A DNA stretch of 64,000 bases from Deuterostichococcus epilithicus (Eukaryota; Chlorophyta; Trebouxiophyceae; Prasiolales; Stichococcaceae), in contig JAVTLE010000014.1 of NCBI GenBank assembly GCA_033439295.1, forward strand, positions 310,001 to 374,000. The letters run 5' to 3'. Both the position numbers and the translations under genes were made by a program. This document shows positions 34,870 to 53,061 of this stretch, in pieces (position 1 is the stretch's first letter; each line of letters begins with the position of its first letter). Below the pieces are notes generated by a model, which did no database searches, had not been told where the DNA came from, and worked only from the letters and a program-made list of their open reading frames with translations.

Positions 34870-35174
34870 TTCATGCTGGTAAGCTTCCTGCGGTGGCGGC
34901 GCCACTCGGTGTTGCCGAGCTTCGGCGCCTTGCCACCTTTCTTGAGCTTCGGCTTCGGTAGCTTCGGCAGCGACCTCTGCAGCACCTCACCGGCTGCGCG
35001 GCCCCAGGGATTGCTGAGCGGGCTGGCGTCCCACTTGGCAGTGCGGGCGTTGCTGCCGAGTGACGGTTTGCCCGCAAAAGCAGCAAGCTCCAAGCGGGAT
35101 CCTACTTTAGCTGGGGTAGGGAGACCGCCGAAGGCTAGGCACTGCCACGTTCGCGCCCGCAGCAAGCGCTGCAT
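34870..35174 (-). CDS. Candidate small minus-strand exon with targeting-like N-terminus
   Basis: From ATG 35174 the minus strand reads MQRLLRARTWQCLAFGGL, then a basic stretch (LPKPKLKKGGKAPK) and GNTEWRRHRRKLTSMKDG near 34870. The composition suggests a real protein, perhaps organelle-targeted. No donor or downstream exon could be fixed, and the open frame runs on into DBR1 exon 1 in a different frame. It may be a separate small gene, an N-terminal exon of DBR1, or a chance frame. Confidence 0.25.
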
Positions 35175-35982
35175 CTACTAGCTGCACGCGGCGCCAGCGG
35201 CATCAGGACGCCGCCGTCAGGTATTCCCTCAAATGCTTCAGCAAGTACTGACAGATCTGTTGCACAGAAGTGGATCACTCAGTCGGTCCGGCTCGAATCC
35301 AGCTGCTTGGTCAGCGTGCGTGCCAAGGATCCGAAATGCGGGAAGGGCTCTCTTGGTATCGTACTCAGAGACGTCAGTCGGTTTGACAGTGTTCCAGAAG
35401 CCACCGGATCGATGCTTAACTAGCTAGCTTGTAAAAGATCTAACTGAAAAATGCCGCTGAGCGCTCAGCGCTGCCTGTGCAAAACGTTTGCAGATGCCGG
35501 AAGGCCGCCCTGCACTGTGCTGCATCTCGGCGGCTCGCCCAAGCAAAATGAGGTGTGCAGCGTGCATTTCCGTGTCTGCCTCGCGCATTCAAGACGTATG
35601 AAAATGGCATTCGGATTGTGCATTCGCAGCCGTTCCGAGGGCTGCGCACCTGTGCGATTTCACGCATAGGGCCGTGCTTTGAAGAGCTTCAGTCTCACGT
35701 CAAGTCCACATTGGCGTAGCGATTACCGCAAGAAGATTGGTTTCAGATAGCGGTCCCCCTTGGCGGCTTGACGCTGCATAGGCCACAGTTTTTCTGCATG
35801 CTGGTGCGCTTGACAGTAAAGTACACCCCGGCCTTGGGGCAAATAGCAAACGAAGCTCGCCGTTAGGCGCTGTGTGCTCAGTAGCGCAAGCCGCGCACAA
35901 GCCTCGGGACGAGATAGCCACCTGAGGCGCCGGCCGCAGCACCAACACAGCAAGACAAGGCCGCCGCCAGCGGGCGGCCGCC
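35175..35982. promoter_or_regulatory. Upstream region of RPF2, divergent from DBR1
   Basis: The DBR1 and RPF2 starts are divergent, about 1.26 kb apart. The part next to RPF2 (35300-35980) shows no convincing gene on either strand and should contain the RPF2 promoter. RPF2 starts in a good context (ggccgccATG). Confidence 0.4.
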
Positions 35983-38900
35983 ATGGTCAAAAAGGAGCGG
36001 GAAGTGAAGGGCAAGCAGTACAGGGCAAAATCCGCGGGCAGCAAGAACGACGGGCCGGCGCCCAAGCCTAAGCCCAAATCGCGGCGCGCGCGCCGCATCG
36101 TTGAGGCCCGGGAACCCAAGCTGGTAAAGCTGCTGGAAACCCTCTGCTGGCTGTCAGCTGCTCATTCCCACATGCTTCTGGTCAGCAACTGCAGACGCGA
36201 ACTGCTTGCTGGCTTCACACGCAAGCACCTGTCCCCATCGGTGAGCTGCATGTACATGATGCTGTCGCCGCTTCTGCAGTGTTGGCCCCGTCTGGCTGGC
36301 ATGCGACTGCAGCACCGACTGCCAGCTTGGAAAAAGTCCTCTCCGCACCATGTCTGCGACACACTGCTGTCGGTCGCATTCTCAGAGACTCGATCGATCG
36401 ACTTCTATCCCATCACTGCAGGTAAGGGACCCCAAATATGTGCAAACAGTGGTCGCAGTCGCCCACTCGCCTCGTGCTCCTCTTGCAGGTAGAGGACCCC
36501 AAAAAGGCGCTGCTGCTGTATGGCGGACGCACCAGCCAGACGGTGAAGGATGTGCTGGCCGACTTCGGCAAGCTCAAAGGGGTGAGTGTTTGAGTTTCTG
36601 AGCGCGGCTGTGACAGTCGTGTCAACGAGCTTGTGCACGGTGTTGAACCTGTACTTCCAGCGGTCAGTGTGCCTGACCTCGGCGCCTGAGCTGGCCCACA
36701 ACCCCTTGGTGCCGGATGCTGTTGTTGCATTTGGCAATCCGCACCATTAGGCTGACGGCGCTGAGGCAGCAGCAAGTGCAGGCGAAGATCAATTCGTCAG
36801 AAATTTCTATCTATATCTATCTATCCTGACTTGAGACCACACACTGCCGTGCCCTGTTGCCTGTCGCCAGCTCCATGCAATGTCCACGGTGTACGCCGGC
36901 TTCCTCTACTGGTCCTGACCTGCACGCCTGAATATGATAATGGCTCGTCAGCAGATGCAGATGCAGATGCAGACACAGATGCATGGTGTTGACGCTCGTG
37001 CACTCTGACGCTGTGGGGCGGAAAAGGTGGAAGCATTGTTTCTGTCTGCCTGGCACGGTGCCGCATGATGTCAGTCGCTGTGACGCCCACAGAAGAGTTT
37101 CCGCATCAGGTTGGCGTAACAGCAGCCGCAGCGCATGCGTTCGAGGGTCGGATCCCGGATGACACCTTCACGCACACCCTCAGCACAGCATGTGCTTTGA
37201 GATCTACTTGCGTGTCCTTCCGCAGCTGCAGGCGGTGAAGCTGAAGCGGAGGAACGGGGAGGTGCAGCCATTTGAGGCAGGCGGTTGACGTCTCGAACAT
37301 CATTCATCCCTTCGTGTGCAACGACCGTGTGCCGACCGCCTGCTGGTGCCCTGCGCAGCTGGAGGCGGTCAAGCTGACGCGGAAGAACGGGGAGGTGAAA
37401 CCATTCGAGGCGGGCGGCGAGGGACAGCTGGAACATCTGGCGCGGCGCGCCGATGCCGCGCTGTTCGCAATGGGCTCCAGCACCAAGAAGCGGCCCAACA
37501 ACCTGACGATGGGTGCGGCCAAAGCGCCGCCGTCCAGGCTTGAGCACTGACACTTGAAACAGATGCACATTACTGACGCGTCAACATTCGAGCACCGAAC
37601 ATGTGCAGTGAGGCCAGGCCCGCAGCCACACCTTGGATGAGCACCTGCAAGTCCGCCACCTGTGCTCGCGACCAGATGGGCATCTCGGAAAGCGGACAGC
37701 ATGCGCTGTGGGCACGTGCTCACCATGTCGTTGCTCCCACCCTGGGTGATGCTGCTCAGCGGCCAGGAGCTGCGCGTGGGCGACCACAGGTACATGACGA
37801 AATCAGCAATACTAATGCCACCCTTGGTACACATATACCCTCCCCGTTCCGTGCAGGGCAGCCCTTCATAGGGCGGCTACCTGACATGCTGGAGTCGGGC
37901 GTGGACGGATGCAGGCATGGGGGCACAATTTGGTAGGTGCAACACACTCAACGTATCGGGCGTGTCCTGCAGGGCGCTTTTTCGACGGGCGACTTTTCGA
38001 TCTGCTGGAGCTGGGTGTGGACAGGTACACAAGCATCCGGGAGTTTGGGCGCGCCGCTGAGGTCCAGATCGGCAACAAGGTGAGACCTTCTGCAGGAGGC
38101 CCGAATCCTGTTTTCGTGTGGCAGTCATGGCTTGAGTTCTTACAGGGACAGGGCTGCGGCAGTATGTAGCAACCAATGAAAAATCCTGAAGAGAACCACT
38201 CGTGGAACAGGATCTGCCAGGATTTCTGTGACACCTGTCGCAATGTATGCTTTCGTCGCAAACCAGGCTCATAGCTGCAGGGCGACGTACCACCTGCGGC
38301 CGCATGGCTGACTGAGCTGACGATTTCCAGAACAAGGACAGCCACCTTGGAGCAGCATGTGTCGCTGAAATAAGCATGTCGTTGTGTGATGCCACCACGC
38401 AGCCGGCCATTGTCTTTGCGGGGGAGCTGTTCGAGAAGGAAGAGGCCCTGGGGCAGGCCAGGGGGCTGCTGCTCGATTTCTTCCGTGGGCGGCAGATCAA
38501 CAATCTCGCCTTGAAGGTGGGTCACACGGCTGGCCGACGTGCCACTGAGCGGCGGAATGGCGTCAGCCAAGGTTCTGTCGAAGAGATGATACTATGTTGC
38601 TGCAGATTCCTGGCATCAGCTGCATTCCAGTGCACGCTGCAAAGCAGTGGAGGCTGCCGCTGTGGAGTGCTATGGCAGCCTGGCAGTGGCAGGCAGAGTT
38701 GTTCATAGGCACAGTTGGTATCCGATGCTGAGCGGCAGGCGCTGATCCTGCCGCCTGCCGCAACGCTCGAGCTGGAGCATGGCTGATCATCAGCATCAGC
38801 TGCTGCTCGTCGTGTAGCCACTGGGCCTGCCGTTGAAATCACCTCGTTTCTGACCGCATAGAAGGATTGCGTCAGGGTGGCTCCATTGAGCCTCGCATGC

Positions 38901-40611
38901 AAAAGCTGCATGCACTGACCTGTACCCGGCATCCAGGCCACTCGTGGAGCCTGGTTACCGGGCAGGACAACTTAGTGCATGCAGCTTACTGGCGACAAGC
39001 GAAGCACCGCAGATCAATCGCTGCTCCTGCCCCGTTCGTTCATCCTGAATCGCAAGGTTCCCCACGCCTCGACTCGACACACTACATGCACTTCACCGAG
39101 CACATGCCCAGCTGCTGCAGGGTCTGAACCTGCTGGGCGTCAGAATGGCGCATTTGTGAGACACTATACTTAGGTGATACGTATTGTAGCTGGCAATCGA
39201 AATCGCTTGCGTCCTTGTTTCATGCTCCAGGGGCTGGACCGGGTGATGTGCATCAGCGCGGCGGACGCGTCAACACTATTGCTGCGCCAGTTCCGTATCC
39301 GCCTGAAGAAGACTGGTACCAAGGTGATTGACTGGGTCAATTTTGTATCCGAATCATAACCACTGGTACCAAGGTGGTCGACTGGGTCAGCATCCAGCTC
39401 ACAGGCGCTTTGCAGTCAGGACCAAGGTACTGCAGCCGGATTTAGGAGAGGCACTGGGACGAGCTTGCCGTTTACTTTTTTCAGGCTCACTGCAAATGAG
39501 CTCCCGAACAGTTCTATCCGTATCAAATGCTGCCGCGCATGGAGCTCGTCGAGATCAGGTCTTTGTAGGATAGAGCCGGCCTCGAGCGCTCTTCTGACCA
39601 TCGTCCGAAGGCCTCTGTGGTGTCGCAGGTGCCCCGTGTGGAGCTCACGGAGATGGGGCCGCGGCTGGACTTGAGCGTGCGGCGGCGGCGGGAGGCGCCG
39701 TCTGACCTGGCCAAGGAGGCGCTGCGGCAGCCCAAGCTCACGGGCAAGAAGGTGAGCTGGGCACCCTGCAGGGCAATCTGCCGCAGCACCGATAGTTGGG
39801 CGTCTTACACTGCCTTGAAAGCGCACGATATTCTTGATGTCGTGATGGTCGCACGGCCACTACAGGCAGGCATGGCAGCAGCTCTTGTACATCGTACAAA
39901 TCTCAGTCAGTGTGGCACTTGTGCAAAGCTCCTGAGGGGCAAGGAAGTCACAGGGAGCAGGTTGCTGGTTGACAAGAATCAGTGTGCGAGTCCTCATAAA
40001 AGCATGGCGGCTGCCCGACGCCTTGCATATGTGGCAACTTCATCTGCCCTGCCCTCGCCTGCAGGAAAAGAATGTGGGCTCTGACGAGCTGGCGGGCAAG
40101 GTGGGCCGCATATACATGCCGGCTCAGGACGTGGGCTCCATGGCGCTCCACAAGATGAAGGTAAGAGCCGGTGCAGACGATGCATTGCAAAGGCCGTCTC
40201 AGTAACACGAAATTCATCCGTGGCTTGCTGCCATGTGCAGCCGCCCTCTCGCTCACACAGCAAGTGCCAGCACCCCCCACCCCGCCATCACCAACACACC
40301 ACGCACACCATGTGCGAGGTGTGGGGTGCGGCAATGGCAGTGCTTGATGCCGAAAGGGTCTGCTTCCTACATCACCGTCATGCCGGCCAGCAGGAATGGC
40401 ATCACGCAGTGGCTCGTCGATCTCACCTGTAGACATGTGCGATTGGGTGGGTGTTCCGCTGCAGGGCCTCAAGCGGGAGCGGCGGGACGCGGCCGGCGAC
40501 GCTAAGGCGGCCAAGGTGGCCAAGAAGGGCGGGCGGTCCCAGCTGGCGGCGGACGCCGCGGAGGAGGTCGAGGGCGGTGCAGCAGAGGAGGTCGACATGA
40601 CCGACATCTGA
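35983..40611 (+). CDS. RPF2: Ribosome production factor 2 (Brix-domain protein)
   Basis: RPF2 acts with RRS1 to bring 5S RNP into pre-60S particles in the nucleolus. Nine exons (35983-36123, 36489-36581, 37359-37512, 37973-38079, 38403-38516, 39231-39323, 39629-39751, 40065-40160, 40465-40611) join in phase to 355 residues. After a lysine-rich start (KSRRARRIVEAREPKL) the Brix domain runs through LLLYGGRTSQTVKDVL, RPNNLTMGRFFDGRLFDLLE, PAIVFAGELFEKEE, DRVMCISAADASTLLLRQF and VPRVELTEMGPRLDLSVRR. The tail is charged and ends EEVDMTDI. All introns are GT-AG. Introns 1, 2, 3 and 6 carry degenerate copies of the adjacent exon edge. Confidence 0.96.
36806..36827. repeat. TCTA/TATC microsatellite in RPF2 intron 2
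   Basis: Short imperfect tetranucleotide repeat (tctatctatatctatctatc). A second short repeat of cagatg units lies nearby at about 36953-36982. Confidence 0.7.
37221..37284 (+). repeat. Echo of RPF2 exon 3 start in intron 2
   Basis: This 64-base segment matches 37354-37417 (acceptor plus first 59 bases of exon 3) at 56 of 64 positions without gaps. It includes the acceptor-like cgcag and reads LQAVKLKRRNGEVQPFEAGG against LEAVKLTRKNGEVKPFEAGG in the real exon, then hits a TGA with no donor. It is therefore a truncated duplicate exon rather than a usable alternative. Confidence 0.88.
37853..37919 (+). repeat. Echo of RPF2 exon 4 start in intron 3
   Basis: Resembles 37969-38036 (gcaggg acceptor through gctggag...gtggac). 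More diverged than the exon 3 echo and with small gaps. Confidence 0.7.
39311..39389 (+). repeat. Duplicated exon 6 / donor junction in RPF2
   Basis: 39311-39339 (end of exon 6 plus donor) and 39361-39389 match at 26 of 29 positions. The second copy preserves a donor-like ccaag|gtggtc, giving a possible downstream 5' splice site. Confidence 0.85.
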
Positions 40612-42438
40612 GGCTGAGCTTGTAGCGTGCTGGTGGCACTACAGAGGCTGCTGTAGACTGCACCCAGGCTGAGCGGCGAGAGTGTGCCGCCGGCGAAGGG
40701 CGGCTTCGAGCGCCGCGCAGGCAGGGCTGCTGTGATTTCAGTCGCGGCGCGGCCGATGCGCTGTGCTGCCCTGAAGCAGCAAGCCAGCGGCTGCGAGCTC
40801 GATGACGACCGCAGTTGCAGGGCGTTGCAGTGGCGTGGAAGCTTTGAATACTGGAACATGGACAGCGCCTGCATCAATCTCAACGGATATCTACGACAAG
40901 GACATCATCACCCATGATGACAGCAGAGCACCCAAATTGCAGCTCTGCTACTTCAGCGTCGACACTGGACCTGACGATGTGGGGCAGCAGTGAAGAGGTC
41001 CCTGTCATCAATTTTCAATGTGAACCCGTACCCGCGGAGTGTTCGTCGGTGAGATGTGCAGCATGCTTGTCACGTCATGAGCATGTACATAGTCGTATGC
41101 ATGATCTGCGCCCTGCGCAGCAGCTGCAGTGCACACGACCACTGGCGGCTAGCAGATGAAAAACTCGTTACTTCATGCGTGCGGTTGCAAACACCAACTG
41201 TCGTGAAGCGGGCTTGCTCTTTCTCCCTTGGATTGCCACTGGGAAGCGCAAGGCATGTGTATCGATCTTGCTCAACCTCTGCTGAGTTTAACCACTGGCT
41301 GCTACGGTCCGTTTGACTTCGGCTGCAGCCTCCGAAAGGGAATGTTATCCAGGACTAGTACGGCGAGGAAGCCAAGCAGCATCACAGCCCAGTCCAAACC
41401 AACATCGCTCATCCACCTATGGCTGCAAAGCAAAGAAATCCTAACGAATTCGTAAAGAAGACTGGAGAGTTTGACAGGTGGGCCACAACTCACCACGACC
41501 GCTGGCATCAGTCGTAGCTGCTACTGCCCAAATATTTGTGGCAGCAGCCTCCGCTGCAGGGAAGGCCATCCCGACAGTATCAGTACGCCAATGTAGCAGA
41601 CCAGCAACACAGACCACTCCAAGGCGTTTTCGCGCAAACTACCCTGCAGGAAGCAGGATCCGAATCAGCTGACACGCTCGTACCGAAGACTGGACAATTA
41701 GACAGGAGGGCCGAAGTCCATCAGCAAAGCGCACAACCGCCCTAACTTATTGCGCTGTCTCCATTTCATGCACGCACCACCCATTTGATCCTTGTAGGCG
41801 GATCATCCTCACGTCCAGGGCGCCTCGCGCAGAGAGCAGTGCTGGGTCGGTGGTTGCAAGCACGGAAAACCTTCCTGATCAACAAACAAAGGCATGAGCA
41901 CAGGACCTGTCAGCTCGTGCACACAAGGTGATGCACCACCAGCGCCATCTGGTGTACCTCGAGAAGTTGCTGAACGAAATTCCAGCCTGACCAGTTGGCA
42001 TTCGATGTCTCGATGATCGGTTGGATCGTGGGCTGTGTTGTGTGGCTGCCGTCATAGGGACGACCCGAGTGCCTGCCTGACATGACTGCTGCATGGTCAA
42101 GCAGTGTCCAGGGTAGATTTCTGCTCTATTGATCTTGATATACGAATTGGAGGGGAGAAGACTGTGAGGGGGCTCGGCGCTGTAGCGAATTGAGGGTGGG
42201 GTTCCGGAAAAAGGGTGGGATTTCGGAGGGGGCCTGGTAAGAGTCAAACCCCCGTTGATCAGAACCAGCTTTATTGGCCACAAAAGCCGGCGGCATCGGA
42301 CATGGCTGCACGCTCGAGCTACTCAAACAGCAGCTCTGCCATACGCCGGCACTCGAGCTGGTCCTGAATAATCCTGAGCACGCTGGGCCTCTGATTGCAG
42401 CTGCTCCAGCTGCAGTCGCTCCAACCCGCAGCAATGTG
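40612..42438. other. Convergent intergenic region, no gene seen
   Basis: About 1.8 kb between the RPF2 and propeller-gene stops. Less GC-rich around 41300-41760. Only short frames without family resemblance. Confidence 0.4.
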
Positions 42439-45400
42439 TCACCCCGAGACTGCCTTGGGCACCAGCCGCTCAAAGTCAGTGCGCATGCCCTCGAACGACT
42501 GCGCGCCCGGCCCCGGTTGCGGCGGCGTCAGCGCTAGCCCAAAGCCCTCCCACGGCGCGCCCTCGCCTCCGCCGCCCTCNGAGGTCGGGCCATCTGCGCC
42601 CGACTGGGCGTCGCCGTCGCCGCCGCCGCCGGGGCTGCGGCCAGGCTGCTGCCGCCGCCTGCCGGAGTAGTAGAGCCGGTAGCGTCCCGCGGCCATGGGC
42701 ACCGCCGAGGGGCCGCCGATTTCACCGTCCCAGGCGCCCTCCTCCTTTGATCCCTCCAGCAGCGGCCTGCAGTGGGGAGCCGGCCCAGCTCAGAGGTGCT
42801 GGGTGGGTGCACGCGACGGCAGTGCATCAGGCCAGAGATCTTGCCTCCGACATGGTTTTTGCAGAAGCGGTGATCAAGGAGCTGAAGCAAACTGCTGCCA
42901 CGACTGCTGCGGCAGCGGGGTGAGCACAACAGACGCTCTGCACGTCGCACCCGCGCTCGCAGCTGCCGGCTGTCTCAAGAGAGGCGAGCGGCAGCGTCTT
43001 GCCGCATGGGGTGCCTACAGCAGCGTCGCTATAAAGCGGGCACACCTGTCGAGGCGCTGCCAGCCGCTGATACCGTCTTGCGAGGCCGCCAGGCCAATGG
43101 AACGCGTGCCATTGGCCGCCACCGCCTCATAGAACATGAGGTAGCGCTGGCAGTCGCCGTCCTTGACGACATGCACGTTTAGCGCGCCCTGCAGACAAGA
43201 GGCGAATCTAGCTGTCATGTAGCAGGCAGTCACGCCAAGTTGGGTGCCTGTGATGATGGCCACCGCCCTCGCAACCCCTGAGGTGGCGCCTGAAACCTTG
43301 CCCACGTGCAGCGCCCCTGCACATTGAGCTATACGGGGTGGACGAGTGTTGTGCTGGGCCCTACACCCCGGTGGGTGCTGTCGCCTGGTGGGCTACCCAC
43401 CATGCAAGTTGATGACAGGCTCGTCTGGACGGCCGACTTGACTTGAACAGCGTCACACCTGGGCGTCGTGGTCCGTCTCAGCCTGGCCGCCCTCGAAGAT
43501 GGGGCCCTGCTTGCGCCACCGCAGAGCGTCGCTGCTGGTGGCGAAGCCCACCACGTAGCGCCGGCGGCCGCCGTCCCAGGTGTGGTAGAACATTCGGTAG
43601 TCGGTGGGCGACGCCACGACCACCTGCGGCGATGCTCGCCCTGTACGTGAGTGCTCGACCAGCATATCGCCGCATTTACATTTCTGAGGAAGCACAGGAA
43701 GGGACTGGTACAGGCCGTGCAGCACATGCGCCATGGCGGCGCTCTCCGCCGTGCGGGTTCCTGCTGACGCCTCGCCAGGCCTGCGACGATTGCAACCTGC
43801 AGGACTGATACGGCACTGGTCGTCGCCATGGCACAGCTGCGACTCTCGTACCCCACCCGTCGTAAGGAGGCAGGTGCCAAGCCTCAGACGCCACCTCTGC
43901 ACAGCTGGTCTTCAGAGACTGAAGGAGACGTGTTTCCAGTCTCCTGAGCCTCCCCTCACCTGTGGTGCGGCGACAAAGGCGGCGTCCCAGTCGCTCTCGT
44001 CGCCAACGTCGAATAGGGCACCCGAGTGGTGCTCCCCCTCAATGCGCGCCCAATTGCGGCCGTCCTGGCTCATCGCCAGCCCCGGCCGCGTGCTGCAGAG
44101 GCAGACACACTGAGACACTGTCGTCTCGCCAGCTCCTGAACCGCAGTGTACATGAGGTGATGTCATGCTCGCCTGGGTTGTCGCCAAGCCACATGCTGTG
44201 CTGCTCGTCAGCGGCGCAAACTCTTCAAGTAATGTCATGGGTCCGGAATATTTGTTGGTGTGGTGTGTGGGTTTGTGGGTAGGGAGCATCCGAACATGGC
44301 CGATCTGTAAGGAGAAAGGACACCAAGCTTCACTCACGTGAGGCTCTCGACCTCGGCGCCGTCAGCAAACCCAGGCAAGCCAGCCGGCGCCGCCGCGCGG
44401 TTGAAGTCGCCGCCCGCGTAAAACATCCAGTACACCCCCACGCCGGTGTTGACCACCGCGCTGCTGAGCATCTGCGGGTGCCCACAATGGGGATGAGCTC
44501 ACTGTGCCTCGATTGCAGGAGGCACACAACACGAAACATAAAGGGTTGAGTCAGCCAGTAGGCATTGCCCCGGCCTGGCTCGTTGCAGCTGCCAGCCGCA
44601 GGGCTGCACAGCGGTGCCCCTGCGCCGCGAGCCGAGGCTGTGTTTGCGGCCGCAGCCTCGCCCAAAGCCCCCACCGCCGTCACTTCTGCCTCAAAGGCAA
44701 CGACTCGGCATTTAAACGAGACAGCCCGCAGTATCGTCTTCAACACGCTCCAGGCTGCTGCAGATGTGCAGATCAAAGCAAATCAGCCAGCCAAGCTCAC
44801 CTGCACGTCTGACACCGACACGTGCGCCGTGTCCAGCGTCCACCAGTCCTCCGTGTTGGGCGTCAAGACACGTCCCACCTCCTCCAGCCCCGCGCGCCCG
44901 GCCACCTGCCCCGCGCCGCGCGCCCAGGAGATGCCGTCCGTGGACGTCGCCAGGCCTGCGGCATGCACGCGCAACTGCTGAAGGTGAAATTTGCTACAGA
45001 ATGTACAGTGAAGGGTGAGGACAACCTTACCGTCGCTGGGTGTGCGCAGCTCTCGCTCTCAGCGCTGCCGCCAGGCGCTGCGCCATTGCAGCCGCGCGCT
45101 GTACACAGCCGCTGCACACCCCGCCTGCGGCTGCCAGCTGCGACGCCGGCGCGCCTGGACTGTCGCTGGACGCCGGTCAGGCCAAACGCGGCGCCCTGCT
45201 GCCGGGCTCAGGCGCCCACTGTGGCACAAGCCGCACACGCACAGGCGCCACACCTGCAAAACCTGCGCCGGGCGAGATGGCGTCGCGGTCCGGGTCGGCC
45301 TCCCCCCGCCCGGAGTACCACATGCACCAGCGCTGCTCGTCGTCGCGCAGGAAGCAGCGCACGATCGGCCGCCCGAGGGCTGCGGCGTCCCAGGCGCCGG

Positions 45401-46103
45401 GGGAGCCCCGCTGGAAGACCAGGCCCGGCTGCGCGCTGCGGGGGCAGCAGGCACACGGTGGTGGGCACGGGGTCGCACGCCCATGCATTGGCGTGGGGGT
45501 CAGCACGTCAGGAGGCCCGGCTTGCGGAATGCAGGCGAGGGGTGCGGAGCTTTCTCTCGAGAGGAAGACCCGCCACAAGTCCCTCAGGGAAATGCAGCCA
45601 CTCCTAGGGGTGATGGCAGAGGTTTGTTGATGGCATGAGATTGCAATAATTGAATACGATCTCGATGCACGGCTGCCGGGCGAACCTGCGGTCGGGCTCA
45701 GGCGGCGCAGGGATGGCAGCCGCCGCTATCTCGTCCTCCGACATGGACAGCACCGAGCCGCTGTCCGCCTGTGCGTCTGATTGCGCCTGCCGCAGGGTTG
45801 CAACAAGTAAGCAAGTGCACTTGTAATGTGATGGCCGCAAACGTGATGTGGATGATGCATGGAGTGTCTCGACGGTGCTGCATCGTCCATCCGTCAGGCT
45901 GGCACACGCAACTGCAAGGTGCTAGCGCCACTCACTGAGCATCGCTGGCCGCAGTAGCGACTGCGGCGTGGCAGCGCATGCGTCGGCACCGCAGACGGCT
46001 GAGGGCGACGGCTGCACGATTGTACAGCGCCGTCGCATTGCGGATCAGATTTAGGGCTGCACAGCGCAACTCGCCTAGCCGTTGTATGAGCATGCATGAG
46101 CAT
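42439..46103 (-). CDS. Five-bladed propeller protein, arabinanase/levansucrase/invertase fold
   Basis: Nine minus-strand exons (46103-45936, 45786-45686, 45435-45263, 44955-44801, 44471-44338, 44092-43960, 43623-43459, 43188-43046, 42766-42439) join in phase to 499 residues. Five repeats share an aromatic strand and an A-x-S-x-D-G-x-x-W-like turn: WCMWYSGRG/GLATSTDGISW, YWMFYAGGD/GLAMSQDGRNW, YRMFYHTWD/GFATSSDALRW, YLMFYEAVA/GLAASQDGISGW and YRLYYSGRR. This is the pattern of GH32/43/62/68-clan propellers; blades largely map to separate exons. The first exon is rich in Arg, Ser and Ala with few acids, so plastid targeting is possible. I cannot name catalytic residues or substrate. One N lies at 42580. 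The start is the first in-frame ATG. Confidence 0.78.
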
Positions 46104-46595
46104 GGCGCGCAGCTCTCCCACACAAATGCTAGTGCGACTTTGGCCGAAATCCCGCGCCGAAAATGCGGCTGCAACAGAATACCGGCCAATCTCGATCGCT
46201 AATTCGCGAATTAAAAATTTCCTGAAAGCTTAGTTTGTGGGATGGAGGAGTGTTGCCTGCGGTGCACGAAGTAACAAGGCCGCCGCCCAGCCAGCTGATG
46301 TGCGCGGGATGGAAGGCTGAAGAGAATGTGCTGTCTGAACAGCAATATCACTTGCATGCGGCTGCACTATTGTGTGCCAACGGTGCGATTGCGTAACCCG
46401 ATAAGCTTGCAATATGTAGTTCCTCTGAGCAGATCCAGTAGAGATCACACTCGCACGACAGTCCACGCAGCGCCTACGGAAGCCCGCTGCAAGCAGTCAG
46501 GCACTCGCTAGGTCTTGACTCGGTGTCGTGTGCATTCCTGCTGCACGGTCTGCACACGGCCGGGGCACTGCGACTGAAGGGAGGCCGCAGCAGCC
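46104..46595. promoter_or_regulatory. Bidirectional promoter region, propeller gene / photodecarboxylase
   Basis: 492 bases separate the two divergent starts. It includes an AT-rich patch at about 46195-46235, the likeliest core promoter area. No named element recognised. Confidence 0.45.

Positions 46596-53061
<6,466 letters not shown>

Noticed and set aside
37221-37284. Mutually exclusive alternative exon in RPF2
   Set aside because: The copy ends in a stop without a donor and lacks the second half of the exon, so it cannot replace exon 3.
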